Notes: generated by a model not told the origin, from the sequence alone. Counted from the stretch's first letter, positions 11,195 to 23,800 are shown. The stretch: 64,000 nucleotides of DNA from Trema orientale (GCA_002914845.1 JXTC01000369.1:19809-83808); one strand, 5' to 3'. A program made the numbers and translations.

Positions 11195-11735
11195 AACGAG
11201 AAACCACAAAGGTTTCCTACTAGTGAAATGTCCTATACGTAAGTAAATCATAGAAAACCACAAAAGTTTCCTGAAAACCATTTTAGTTTCTTTTAGCGGA
11301 ATGTCTTCTACGTAAGTAAATTATAGAAAATCACGAATATTTTCTGAAAACCATTGTGATGATTTCCTTTTTGCAAAAAGCCCTATAGCTAAATAAATCA
11401 AAGAAAACTACGAAGATTTCTTGGAAACTATCATAGTTTAATTTTTATAAAATGTCATATACCTAGATAAATCACAGGAAACCATATAAATCATTGTAGT
11501 TTCCTTTAGCAAAATGCTCTGTAGTTAAGTAAATCGTAGAAAACTAAAAAAGTTTTCTGTAAACTGTTGTGGTTTCTATTTTGCAGAATACTCTGTAGCT
11601 AAGTAAATTACAGTAAACCACGAAAGTTTCCTAGAAACTATTGTAGTTTCTTTTTCAAATCATAAGAAATAATAAAAGTTTTCTAGAAACTATTATAGTT
11701 TTCTTTTACAGAATGCTAGAAACTAAAATGTTTCC
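11195..11735. repeat. Degenerate tandem array, about 75-bp unit, about seven copies
   Basis: Each unit holds GAAAACCACAAAAGTTTCCT, then AAACCATTGTAGTTTCTTTT, then GC(A/G)GAATG-C-CTGTAGCTAAGTAAAT, with about 20-30 percent divergence between units. The array covers all of 11195-11735 without a gene. Confidence 0.65.
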
Positions 11736-12561
11736 TTATCGATTTTTGCCTATTAGCTCGAGCTTTAAATCGACGATTTTTAACAGAAGTTCCAGGGTCC
11801 TTCAAAGTGGGTTCCTTCTTCTTATCTCCAACTTAGAGCAACTTTGACTTAGAAACTTTATCTTTTTTCCTCAAACAGATTGCAGTGACTTTGGAAGAGC
11901 TACGTTTCCCTTCGATCGCGAAACCTCCTTTGATTAGGAAATTGGAGTTGCCGATTATGCCCGAGTTACGACCATGGCTGAAACTAAAAGGAAGAATCAC
12001 GATAGATGCAAAGAAGAATAAGAAGAAGAAGAAGAAGAAGAGGAGGAAGAAAATCGTGAATCAATAAAAAAGAAAAAAGAAAAGGACTTCAAAAAGCTAA
12101 AATGGCAAAATGATTTTGAAAAGTGAAAACGAAAATCTAGAAATCACTCACTGAACCCTCATTTCACTCAAAAGTCGGCGATTAAATCGTGCAAAATGAG
12201 AAAGGAAGACGAAGCTAAAAAACTGTCTAATTTTAGAAAAAAGTCGTACAAAATAAAGTATATCGGACCAGGTCGTGGTTTTAGAATAGGGGTTTCTACA
12301 AAATTACGGTAATTTCTACAATGTCTTTAAAAATACGATCAGCGGAGAAAAAAAATGAAAAAATACGACTTTTGGTATAAAAACTTTCAAATATACGGAC
12401 TGACAATAGTTTCATATGGCCTGATGGCCAAAGCTTAAAACATATTAAAAATCTGACTTGCACAGAGGCACCTCGCGGGTCAGACACGTCAGGTGTCAGT
12501 AAGCTGACTTATGTTTTTTTTTTATTTTTAAAAATTTCAGCTATTGCTTTATTTGAACACC
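11736..12561. other. Intergenic, possible gene remnant
   Basis: A short open stretch at 11885-12067 ends in a lysine-rich AAGAAG repeat and has no recognisable domain. Words such as GTCGTACAAAATA and ATACGACTTTTGG recur here and upstream of the HIR gene. No gene can be supported. Confidence 0.35.
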
Positions 12562-12569
12562 CTTTTATC

Positions 12570-13190
12570 TAGAGGTGGCAAAATGGGCGGGCCGGGCCCC
12601 GCCCGCCCAAAGCGGGTTTGGGAAAGAAAACGGGCCGGGCCGACCCAGCCTGGGATTTCAAAAATTGAGCCCGGCCCAGCCGGTAGGCCCGAGCGGGCTC
12701 GTAGGTGAGCCGACGCGGGCCGGCCCGTTCTTGGCCCAAATTTGTAAAAAAATTAAAAATAAGTTTATTATTTGTATAATTAGTTAAAATTATTAGAAAT
12801 TTAAAAATAAAATGTATAAAAATATATAAATAATACGTTATATTTTTTTCATATTTGATAAAAATTCATAAATAATTAAATAGGCTAAAAGTATATAAGT
12901 TGATAAAAAAGTTTAAAATAAAAATCTTAAGAAAATTATTTAGAATTAGATTGAAATTTAAAAGTGTTAAAAACAAAGTGAGTGAATGTGTATTTATAAA
13001 TATTAGAAAAAATTTTATATTTAAATACTTTTTTAAAAAATATTATCAAAAAATTATTTTGGCGGGCCTAGAAATCTAGGCCCAGCCCCGCCCTACCCTT
13101 AGGGCCGGGCCGGCCTGCGGCCCGAACTAATGCGGGCCGGCCCGCGGGCCACAATGACGGGCCGAGGGCCGGCCCGTTTTGCCACCTTTA
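12570..13190. mobile_element. hAT-like non-autonomous element with GC-rich ends, 621 bp
   Basis: Terminal inverted repeats TAGAGGTGGCAAAA (left) and TAAAGGTGGCAAAA (right, inverted) enclose the element. A perfect 8-bp duplication, CTTTTATC, lies at 12562-12569 and 13191-13198, the hAT signature. About 150 bp at each end is very GC-rich, with GGGCCGGCCC-type palindromes, while the core is AT-rich. It encodes nothing; the ORF at 12575-12787 is a by-product of the GC-rich end. Confidence 0.9.
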
Positions 13191-13198
13191 CTTTTATC

Positions 13199-13480
13199 CA
13201 ATTTTGAACTTTTTACTCATAATTAAATTCTTTTTGTGTATTTTTTTGACATTTTCGAAATTATAGATTTTTAATTACAATACCACATATTATTTGAATA
13301 ATATTTTAAAAATGAAATATGTCCAATTTATTAATAAAAGAAATACTTATGAAAGACTTTTTTTTCACAATAAGAAAACCTAACTTCTTGATAAAATAAG
13401 TAACACGATAAAATACTTAGGAACCTCCTACTTGTTCTTTAAAAAAAAAAAAATTGAAAAAAAATCAACAAGGTGTGTTT
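13199..13480. other. Intergenic, AT-rich
   Basis: Nothing recognisable apart from a 25-bp word (ATCAACAAGGTGTGTTTACT) repeated in tandem at about 13464-13505. Confidence 0.4.
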
Positions 13481-13499
13481 ACTAAATCAACAAGGTGTG

Positions 13500-14410
13500 T
13501 TTACTGAATACTATAAGTAATATACTAAGATACCTATAGGTATTGCTTTTTTTTTTTCCCTTCAATTTACCAGATACCAAGATAATTTGGTTTAATATCT
13601 ATGGTATCTTCTATCCTCCAAATTTACCTAGATTCCATCCCGTTTACCAAATACCGTAAGTAAGATAGTAAGTTACGTATGGGTACTGATTTTGTTTTTT
13701 TCTCAATTTACGAGATACCAGTGTAACTTGGTTGGATACCTATGGTATCCTCTGCTCTCCAAATTCACCTAGATTCCAAAAGTAATATATTAAGATAACA
13801 ATGGGTATTGATTTTTTTTTTTCCCAATTTACTGGGTACCAAGGTGACCTGGTTGGATACTTATAGTATTTTTCCCCCTTCAAATTTACCAAGATACCGT
13901 GAGTAATATAGTAAGATACTAATGTGTTAATTTTTTTTCACAATATACTAGTACCAAAGTAACATGGTTGGATACCTATAGTATCTTTCCCCTCCAAATT
14001 TACTTAGATACCATAAGTAATATAGTAAGATACTAACAAGTATTGAATTTTTTTTTTCATAATTTACCAGGTACCAAGGTAACCTGGTTAGATACCAATA
14101 GTATCTTCCTCCTCCAAATTTATAACCTGGTTAGATACCAATAGTATCTTCCTCCTCCAAATTTATCTCGATACCGTAAGTAATATAGTAAAAAAACAAT
14201 GAGTATTGACTTACCAAATACTAAGGAAACATGATTGGATACCTATGGTATCTTTCCCCTATTTACTTAGATATCATAAGTAACCTAGTATTATACTTCT
14301 AGTATCCCCAATTTACCCTAGTATAGTGGTAACCTAATTAAATACCCATAGTAATATTTTTTTCTTTTTTTTTTCCTTCTAATTTACCTGGATAGCATGA
14401 GCAACCTAGT
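13500..14410. repeat. Degenerate satellite-like array, about 140-150-bp unit, about six copies
   Basis: Each unit follows the order: ACCATAAGTAATATAGTAAG, ATAC--ATGGGTATTGATTTTT, CCAATTTACCAGATACCAAG, GTAACCTGGTTGGATACCTA, TGGTATCTTCCCCTCCAAAT, then TTACCTAGATACC. Unit starts lie near 13500, 13655, 13770, 13900, 14010 and 14165. One 43-bp piece (AACCTGGTTAGATACCAATA...) is duplicated in direct contact at about 14080-14165. The units hold facing GATACC and GGTATC half-sites, so each can fold on itself. Confidence 0.7.
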
Positions 14411-15452
14411 AGGATATATATATATATATATATATATATAATCATAATATAGCTAATTCTTTTTTATAGCTTATTCTAGTCTTATTGACCATCCTTCCCC
14501 CATTTAATAATAAGTAATATGTAGGATACCTAAGGTAATATTATTTATTTTTTTCAATTACCTGTGGTATTTTTTACCAAAATGTATCCAAATATCAAGA
14601 TTACCTTGTTAAATACCTATATGGTACATGTCTTTTTTTCTCTCTCATTTTTTTCTAGAAAAAACTTACTAGGATTTCTATAGGTAATATTATATAAGTT
14701 TATCTATAGAACATTTTGTTTTGGTGCATTTAGGATTGTCTAACCCCTTTCCAATTCACAAAATACTTATGTACCCAACTGAATACTTATAACTCTTTAA
14801 TTTTGATCAAAGTTTTTCTTAAAAAAATAAAAAAGGAAAAAAAATATTCTAAAATATTTTAGTTAAAATGGTAAAAAAAAGTTTATTTGAACAAGAGAAA
14901 CATAGCAAATATATATATACATACAAGAGTAGTAAACAGAAAAAAGAAAAAAAAAAGGGCAAAATCGAAAAATGCCTACTAAATAAATTTATAAATAGAA
15001 AATAAAGGAGTTAAAATTTTTTGGACTGGTAAATTGAATTCAAAAATAGAAGAAACAAAAAAGGAAAGGACAAAAAAGTGGTTAAAAGGCCAAAAAAAAG
15101 GCAAAACACTGTTAAGTTTTTTATAAAGAAAATAAATAAATAAATAAAAGGATAATTGAGCGTACGTCAAAACGATGTCCGAACCTATTAAAATTTAAAA
15201 TTTAATTGATGTCCGCACACATGCTTTCAACATATTTCATAAAATTTAAAACTAAATAAACATTAAAAGGAAAAGAGCCTGCAGACGCGTGTACAGTAAT
15301 CGTAAAAAGACGAAAAATTTTATTGGAGTCCGTATAATTTAAATACTTTGATCGTACAACCATAAAAAATAAAAAACTTGTTAAAATGTCGTACGCCACC
15401 TAATTTCCCCTTTAGAATATTTTAGCCCATGTCATTTTCCCATAAATATGAC
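14411..15452. other. Intergenic with a (TA)n microsatellite
   Basis: A TA dinucleotide run lies at 14416-14442. The rest is AT-rich, with fragments that still resemble the preceding array to about 14600. No gene is supported; ORFs 14979-15170 and 15202-15399 are low-complexity. Confidence 0.4.
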
Positions 15453-15594
15453 TGAGAACCTCGTTGTGGGCCAGTCTTCGGCCCAGAAACCATCGAAAAC
15501 CCCGAAGCCCATGGGCCAAGACCCATTCCAGTAAGCAAAGTCTAGAGTCCAGAGTCAGCGCAAGTCGGTCACCCTCTCTCTGACCCTGTGAACT
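15453..15594 (+). promoter_or_regulatory. HIR gene proximal promoter with site II (TGGGCC) elements
   Basis: TGGGCC occurs at 15467-15472 and 15512-15517 and GGCCCA at 15480-15485, within 230 bp of the ATG. Such site II elements are typical TCP-bound activators of plant housekeeping genes. No clear TATA box is seen. This exact segment is the one duplicated at 9238-9379, with all three elements kept. Confidence 0.6.
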
Positions 15595-15696
15595 GAGATA
15601 CCCGCGTCCACGTGGCCATAACAGGTTTCTGCCGCGTTTTCCTTTGCTTCTTCTTCTCCTCTTGATACAGAAAGATCAACACGATCACAGAGGAAG

Positions 15697-17926
15697 ATGG
15701 GGAACACGTGCTGCTTCCTATGCACGTGCGTGGACCAGGCGAGCATAGGCGTGGTGGAGCGATGGGGTCGCTTCGAGAGGTTGGCGGAGCCGGGTCTCCA
15801 CTTCTTCAACCCCTTCGCCGGAGAATGCCTCGCCGCCGTTCTCTCCACCAGGATCTCCTCCCTCGATGTCCGCATCGAGACCAAAACCAAGGTCAACCCC
15901 CACACCCCTTATTTTTCCCGATTCTGATTGTTTGGCTCTTGAGAAAATTACGGGCTAAAAGAAAATTCAAGATTGAGTATCTTCAAAAAAAATAAAAATA
16001 GGGAAAGAAAAGGAAAAGGGTTTAATTTGATGGGTTCTGACAGAAAAAGGGTTAAATTTTATGATCTTGAATTGTTATTTTTTATTTTTTCCAGGATAAC
16101 GTGTTTGTACAATTACTATGCTCAATTCAATACCGGGTTCTCAAAGAGAATGCTGATGATGCCTATTACGAGTTGCAGAACCCCAAAGAGCAGATTCAGG
16201 CTTATGTATTTGATGGTAAATTCACATGGTTTTCTTCTTGCGAAATAAGAATTGGGATCTTTTTTTTATTTTTTAATAATAATAATATTAACATCAATAA
16301 TGTATTTGGTTTCTGGTCATAGTGGTTCGAGCTCTTGTGCCTAGGATGACCCTGGATGAGCTATTTGAACAAAAGGGTGAGGTTGCTAAGTCTGTATTGG
16401 AGGAACTTGAGAAGGTAACCAGAGTTTTTCCTTTGAATTGTCGTTAAAATCATTTGTGTCATAATCATTCTTTGGTCTTTCTCTAGTGTACTGTGCGGAA
16501 CAATAAAGTTCGTATTGTTTGCTCTATTTATTATATTTGGGGCAGATTCTGTAGTATTGTGTGTGTATGTTACCCTGCTCTTATGTTTTGACTAAATGAT
16601 AATATCACTTTCATGATGATAAGGTTAAAAAAAGCTTTTGAACGTAGTTGATTAGAGGTATAATTTGGACAAAGACGTATGAAGAATTTTAAATGAGAAA
16701 TACTCCTCTCTTGGGGTCGTTTGATTTTACTTTTCTTTCCCTTATTTATTTTTTCCCTAAAATATCAGTTCTCTCAAGTCGCATTCGATACATGTATATG
16801 CTTAGCATGTTACTAAAAGAGAGATTATTTTAACCATTATTTTGGTTGAAAATGCGTGATGCGCTTGAATGCTTGGTTTGGAAAGTTTTGTTTTCACATT
16901 GCTGTGAAGTTGAATGAGTTGAATTCAATATCTTTGTTGTTGTCAGCTTCATTCTGTTTAATTATGATCTTGATTTTAAGAATTCTTATGATCCTTCTTT
17001 CTGTGATCTTGAATATTCTACACACTTTATTTGGTATCGATTATCTCAAATGTATTATATAACCCTGGATCAGGTTATGGTGGCATATGGATATAACATA
17101 GAGCAAATACTAATGGTTGACATCATACCTGATTCTCATGTGCGCATGGCAATGAATGAGATTAATGCAGGTCATTATTTTCTTATCTTTCTTCCTGGTC
17201 TTTTATCTTGACATAGATTAAAATAAATGTCTTGAGAATCAGTATATTGTAGGATGTGCAGTTTAACAGTATCAGCCCCAGCTTTTGAGGAAAATAGCAA
17301 GATTGAGTGTGTATTTAGGGTATATTACTGAACAATCTGAAACAGTTGTAGAGTAGGAATTCCCCTCAACCACAGACACTGCTCACAATCCGGCAGATTT
17401 ATTGTACAGTTTAGGGGTTTAGTCCTGGTTGATAGTATAGTCCTGATTAGTTCTCAGTAACTTTCATTTTTGCACTTACTGGTGACTGGGGAAAGGTTTT
17501 AAGTTCCTCTGCTTGGGTGTGCATGTTAGTAATGAGTTCTTCTTATGCCCTGCAGCTCAAAGGCTTCAACTTGCAAGTGTGTACAAAGGAGAAGCAGAGA
17601 AGGTGCTCCAGATCAAACGAGCGGAAGCTGACGCTGAATCCAAGTACTTGGGAGGTCTTGGTGTCGCAAGGCAGAGGCAGGCGATTACTGATGGCTTGAG
17701 AGAGAACATTTTGAACTTCTCTCACAAGGTGGAAGGCACCTCGGCTAAGGAGGTGATGGATCTTATCATGGTCACTCAATACTTTGACACCATTAAAGAC
17801 CTTGGCAACTCGTCAAAGAATACTACTGTGTTCATACCCCATGGCCCCGGTCATGTTAGGGACATCGGTGAGCAGATACGCAATGGTCTTATGGAGGCCA
17901 ACAGTGCTAACGTCAATGTTGAGTAA
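15697..17926 (+). CDS. Hypersensitive-induced response protein, HIR4-like (SPFH/band 7/stomatin family)
   Basis: Five exons: 15697-15891, 16095-16215, 16323-16414, 17074-17170 and 17556-17926, all with GT-AG introns, give 291 aa, the normal family length. The N-terminus MGNTCC offers Gly2 for myristoylation and Cys5/Cys6 for palmitoylation, which anchor HIR proteins to the plasma membrane. The band-7 domain fills about residues 10-180, including [19 protein letters not shown], the [14 protein letters not shown] block and [21 protein letters not shown] coiled stretch, [20 protein letters not shown], then [14 protein letters not shown] and the C-terminal [15 protein letters not shown] block follow. 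HIR proteins form membrane microdomain oligomers and act in immune cell death. The sequence is closest to the At5g51570 type. No lesion is seen. Confidence 0.95.
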
Positions 17927-18478
17927 CTTTCACTCGTTTCGCAACGTCTATCAACTATAGGACTTTATGTTTATACTTGGTATTGTATTCAACAAAAGGA
18001 TTTACTCTCAGAGCTGTAGGAAAGAGTACTTCGTACAGAGGAAGTTTTACTTTGGGAGCGTGTATAGTTTTCCTTTTGAATAAATATTTGCAAATGCTTA
18101 CCTTAAAAAGTAAATTTTCCCATGATTTTCAAAGTAAAATCGATGTAAAGTTGTTTGTTTCCTTTAATCTTTTTAGTGTTCTGGATGTAAAGTTGCTGGT
18201 TTCCTTTAATCTTTTTAATGCATGTATGAAAAGCCAATAAATATCTTATTTCCCATGAAACTCCAATGAATTGTAACAAAACAATTACACAGGAATTATC
18301 ATGCATTCTTTCTCTTATGACCACTTTTCAGGATAAAACTCTTTCATTAAAAAAAAAAAAAAAAATTAGTATGGTCCTTTTTTATTGTGACCTGTCATTT
18401 TTAGTGCAACACTACTGATCATAAAATCGGGTCATCGTAAAAATGTTTGGTCGTATCATGACTAGTACTACAAAATGT
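17927..18478. other. 3' flank of the HIR gene
   Basis: This should hold the 3' UTR. A 36-bp direct repeat, around AAAGTTG(T/C)TGGTTTCCTTTA, occurs at about 18147-18215. No coding sequence is seen. Confidence 0.4.
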
Positions 18479-18737
18479 TATAGAAATATGATCAAATTTT
18501 GGGTTCAATTTCAATAAATATCTTTTTGTCAAATATTATAGTAAAATGTCTGGTATATATGCTTATATATTAAGTATAAAATTTTATATAGCAAGTATAA
18601 AAAATTATATACCAGTGCATTTCAATACAGTAACTAAAATTGGAAGATATGTGTATCTACTAAGTATAAAATTTTGAAAGTGACATCTACTTAATCAAAT
18701 TTAAAATTTTGATCATCCACTTAAATTATTTGAGCAA
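18479..18737. repeat. Dispersed repeat, copy 1 of 2
   Basis: Shares long stretches with 32041-32325, such as AAATGTC(T/C)(G/A)GTATATATGC, CCAGTGCATTTCA-AACAGTAA and GGACATCTACTTAATCAAAT. It is not coding. The lack of clear termini leaves the class open. Confidence 0.6.
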
Positions 18738-19360
18738 ATTACTCTAGTGGGGCCATTGGCCCAAGCTTTACCTCCTAACGGGCCAGTTCTTACTTGTTTC
18801 ACTTGGGAATATGCCAACTGGACTAGGGTCGTGCAGGACAAGGGTGTCCACCCTCTAAGTAAAGACTTGAGAAATTTCCTTGTTCCTATGCCTATTGGAC
18901 TGGTGGCGGGCTGGACCAGAATCGAGAGCTTCCTAGGCCCAAAAAAAAAACAGAAAAAGAACTCTCCCTCACATTCTCAATAGAATGCTGTCTACATTTG
19001 CACGAGTTGATTCAACGTAAGGTTTTTTTTATAATTAAGAAGAAGTCTATGAACATAAAGATAATACATTCTTTTCCTATGTGAGCGTCAGTTTTCTTGA
19101 GGGTCAATCGAGTGCGAGAATTATATCACAATCAAAGTCGTACAAATTCAGAAATCATTTACTACTACTATTTTTCATGTACAAGTTTAGAATTGCCCTT
19201 AGATTCAACGTACAATATTCAACATATATATACAAAGGGACATTTTTGAGGTCAAACAACTGAAAAGGCACTACCCAATAATCTCTGTCACGACAGAGAA
19301 AACAAACGAGATTTAAATTTCCTTTAGTACACATTCTTTTGGTATGTTTACACTAGGATA
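18738..19360. other. Intergenic, unidentified
   Basis: An ORF at 18747-18983 has somewhat protein-like composition (it starts MGPLAQALPPNGPVLTCFTW) but matches nothing I know and ends in a lysine run. It may be a transposon fragment. Confidence 0.3.
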
Positions 19361-19450
19361 CATTATTTATATATGTGGCCTCTCTCTCTCTCTTATTTAT
19401 ATATGTGGCCTCTCTCTCTCTTATTTATATATGTGGCCTCTCTCTGTCTC
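19361..19450. repeat. Minisatellite, about 30-bp unit, three copies
   Basis: TTATTTATATATGTGGCCTC followed by a TC run occurs three times in direct contact (starts near 19364, 19394 and 19421), then runs into a (TA)n stretch. Confidence 0.8.
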
Positions 19451-19474
19451 TATATATATATATATATATAAAAA

Positions 19475-19754
19475 GCTCAACAATCCAGTAGGTATTTTTT
19501 ACCTATATATATATATATGAGCACCAATCTAGTAGGTATTTTTTTTTATCTATGCATAGGTATCAATTTAGCTAATGAAATTTTTTTTTACATATTTTTT
19601 TATATTAAAAAGTAAGAGAGAGAAATAGTATTAATGATGTACGTCTTTTCATGCACATTATTATAGCTGTTGGATCACTGTTAGATGATGATCCAACGGC
19701 TAAAAAAAAATACCTACACATAGGTTAAAAAAAAAAAATACCTAGTGGATTGGC
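19475..19754. mobile_element. MITE with CCAATCCAGTAGGTA ends (copy 1)
   Basis: The main copy runs from GAGCACCAATCTAGTAGGTA at 19519 to the inverse TACCTAGTGGATTGG ending near 19754, in a TA-rich target. A second left end, CAACAATCCAGTAGGTA, at 19477-19493 suggests an earlier truncated copy beside it. The inside shares ACGTCTTTTCATGCAC and TTGGATCAC--TTAGATGATG with copies at 31.4, 45.0 and 50.8/56.3 kb. It has no coding capacity. Confidence 0.8.
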
Positions 19755-20840
19755 AATATATATATATATATATATATATAATGCTATATCTAGGGACCTC
19801 AAGACTGTATGCTGGTGAATTCAAAGGCACATAACGTAGGAAGTAACACTGCGTTGTGGGGTACCCTTTATGTTTAAAGGCAAGAGAGGATGTCTTACAA
19901 TTATTATTAGGCTTTCTTTTCTGGTAAAAGCTTTATGGTAGGTCATATTTCTATGCTTGGCATGTGTAGACTCTGGACCTTACAATAGACCTACATTAAT
20001 TTTTAAAGAGAGATATTATGCCCATTGTGGAAATTAGCCCCACTAAGCAAGCAAAAAGCACACCTAATGAGTCTTTCACAAGTCAATTTTGTAAAGACAG
20101 TCTTCTATAATAGCGTCGCCGTTAAATGTGGATCTATATATATATATGAGAAAACGAGTACATTTCAAAAAAACATAAATTAAAATTAAACCTGTCTGCT
20201 TCAGAATTGAGTAGAATTATATGCTTAGGTAGATATATTTGAGTAGTACAGAAGATAATGATTGAGGTTGAGGAATATAAGGTGAGTATAATTAGTTTTC
20301 GTAATGATAATGTATCATGACCATTAAGATGAGATAATGGGAGTTCTGAGAGGAGCACTGTTTTGTTATCTTTGCTTGTGAGATTTGAACTTAAGGACAA
20401 CAATTATAAACAGCAAAGGCCAACTTTGAGATGTTTAATGGAAGCATAATAGAATGGATTTGACTCCATCTTTGGCATAAAGGCCGTACATACTGTATGC
20501 ATAAGATTTTTAATAATTTTATAATTGGTGGTTGTATTTCAAATTAGTATTTGTAGGCTGACAATCAGGTGCACTAACTCTTATTTGAATTTCAAGCCAA
20601 AGGAATTTAAAATAAGTATTTCTCTGTTTCTGACTTCATTATTTTCACAAGTCACTTATAATAGATTTATTTTCAGTAAAGCAAATAATTTGAAAAGACA
20701 GATATATTCGATAAATTTCATTACATTCTTGTATATGTGGATCACAAGGGTTTATGACACAGTAATGTAAAATCATCACCTTTTTGCTAACTTAATTCTG
20801 TTAAAGAGGGGGCCACTTACATAAAGTTCACCAATTAAAC
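19755..20840. other. Intergenic
   Basis: No recognisable gene. ORFs 20134-20403 and 20525-20770 are AT-rich and unsupported. Confidence 0.4.
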
Positions 20841-23800
20841 CTCAGGTTGGTGGGAAATTTTTGCTGTGACTGATGACTTTTTCAACAAAGTTCATAGGGA
20901 AAGGGCCAATTTGCACCTGAAAAAAGAAGAATAACATGTGATGTAAATAGTATATTGTCATCCAGCCAGCCAAGATATACATACACAAAGATCTCAAGCA
21001 GTGACTTGATTGCAAATTAGTCTTTAAATAATGCATAAGATGAGTTCATAGTGCGGTTACCATAAGGTGAACATATATTTTTTTTAACAAAACCCTTTAC
21101 TAAATATGACAAATGCTTAGATTTGCAACAAGTGATGCGTATGAGTAAAAATATGTTACATTATACAATATATATATATATATTTCCCCCACCTTTTACA
21201 AAAATGATTGCAGCCCCAGCTGCATTGGAACTGGGAGTCCATGTTTACAAAAACAAGGTTTAAATTTAAAGTGAGAACCAGAAGTTATGGGTAAAAACCA
21301 AGGAAACTAACAAAAGACACGATGTTTTGGGCAAATTTGAACTTGGCCAATTTCTTTCTCCATTGCTCTTTCTTGAGCAGGTTTGTAGCAAGTGAAAAAT
21401 CTGTCAGTAATGCCCTTGTTATTGGGGTGGCTCATGGAAATCAAATGATGGAATCCTCTTATTATGTGTCACAATGATCCCAACCAAACATAGAATAAAA
21501 CACAACCTAAAGAATGTGCCAAATGGATTCATTGATATCTTTCAAGAACCATACTGTATAGGTCCGGTCCGGGGATCCATGATGGTATCTAGACTGTACA
21601 ATGAACATTATTTGCTAATTCCTCCAACCCCAGCCTACCATCTAATCATCAATAGCCAACATATCTTATGTAATTTATATTTATATGAATAACTTGCTCT
21701 TGTGTCTCTTGAGAAATTAGATACTTAATATTAACTACCAAACATTTTAAGTCTCTATTCCAACAATCAACCTAATCCTACTTGACTTCCTAGATTGGAA
21801 TATAAGCTGAACAGAAAGGTCTCTTATATTTAGTTTTGTAATTATTTTTTTACAAAATTAGTTTTCGGAAAATTAAATTCCATCCGAGGATCATAGAAAA
21901 AGTTCCAAGCCAATTATTGCCATCGGAGTTGTATTACAGTATAAATTATTTCATGATTAAAGTTACATTCTATAAGTTTTAGCAAGGTAATTTCTCAACA
22001 TATAATTAGCAAGCTGTAATCATAAAAGAAGTAAAACTAATTTTTTTCGTTTCCTCATACTGGCAACCGTTGAAAAAAAAAAAAATCCCACAAGGACAGA
22101 ACTCAAAGGACAACAGTAGCAATGAATATTATTACCATTTTTTTTTTCCCAATACCATCTTCTAAGGACAGATACATGGAAATGGGCTTCAAAATACAAA
22201 AACAACCAAGAGTGGTATTAGTGGGAAGAAAAGCAAGATGATGTAGAGAAGGGTTAATCATGGGGTAGCATTGAAAGTGTCAAGATTCTTGTAGAAAGAG
22301 AGTCTTGTCCAATACTAATCATTATATCTACTTTCTCTTTAACAAGAACATGAGTGGGTTGAACAATGAAGCCATACTATACAAGTGAAAAAAGGCTTTC
22401 CTTTCGAGTTGGTAAGCAGTCAGTATTGCCTGGCCCTGCCGACAGGATCAGCTATGTTTCCACCGAATTCAGTAGCAAAGGTAAACCAAAGGTAAAATTA
22501 GAACCAACTCTCAACACTGACTACACACAAATACTAAACAACCTATTTTATTTTCACGTTTTTGTCACATAGTCCACTAGATATTTCTCACAATCTACTG
22601 TAGTACTGTTCTAGATGCGATTATAGAAGATGGGCAAATCTATTTTTCTTCATTGGGATCCTATGATATGAGGGTATAATTGTGTTTAGGTTATTGAAAA
22701 CTCTATAAGATCAACTTGAGAGTTGTAACACCAAGTATGATGATAGTATTTACCAAACTTGGAGCTTTCTCTTTGCTACTATAAGGATTTAAATGATGAC
22801 CAACCAATAAATCATAAGCTATTTTGGCATGCATACAGTATCCCCACATCTCAGCCTCCTTTTTCCAATTGTAATATGTCACTGATGAAGAAAATATGTC
22901 TCATGGATTTAAATGTTTCACCTGCCAGAACCAGAAACTCCACCGATCACGAATTTCTGCAAACAAAAATAAGAACATTGAAGTCAAAAATGTTATCACG
23001 CAGTCAAGCTATAACTAAACCATGAGGCATAGGTGAAAACTTACGGCCTATGTCATTTTTAGAGCCTTATCTACCCTGCACGACTAGTTCCACTCTTGCA
23101 TTAGATTAACAGTGAAGCGCATTTGCTTCTAACACTTGTTACATCACTTTACAAAAAGCTTTCGAATGTCATTGTAGGGTATTGATTCTACACAGAACTA
23201 CCAACCACTAGAACCACCAACCTGATACAATTAGTCAATATTGCTAGCCGAAATATACATGCAGAATCGGTTCAAATCCGTTGCAATATCCCTTTCAGCC
23301 ATCTTATGTGCCTCCTCAAGCCGACAAGCCTCCTTGCTTCGGCTTTGCTCAAGACTTTTTAGCAATCATGGAAAGACTTATTGATAACTCTGCAAAAATT
23401 CAATTTTCGACGTTCGAATTAAAAAAAAAATATACATAGAAGGGCCCAGTTTCAGAATTAAAATATCTCAAAAATTAGAATGTTTTAAATGACAAGTTAC
23501 CAAAGATGACGGGACATTGGCCATGAGAGAACCATATCAGAAAATAGAGAGAAAGAGAGGAGTGATGACAGGTAAGGCCCCCACACCTCACTTTCTGTTG
23601 ACCATGACAAACAAAAAAATGAGATGGACATCCTCTCCTTAAGGTGGGGCTCTCCAAATTCAGTAAGAGACACAGCAGGAGATATGCTGAATTAAATCAG
23701 CAAGCAATGCTTCTCTAGCTACGAAGATTCTTTCTAGAGTTCTTCCGAGGTTGACCCATGTAGTGACTCAAGTCTGGTTTGCCATCCACCAACCAGTTCA

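Noticed and set aside
12575..12787. 70-aa ORF rich in Gly/Pro/Arg
   Set aside because: It lies in the palindromic GC-rich end of the element at 12570-13190.
18747..18983. 78-aa ORF with balanced composition
   Set aside because: It matches no family I know, ends in a lysine run from poly-A and has no promoter or splice context. Kept only as a possible fragment.
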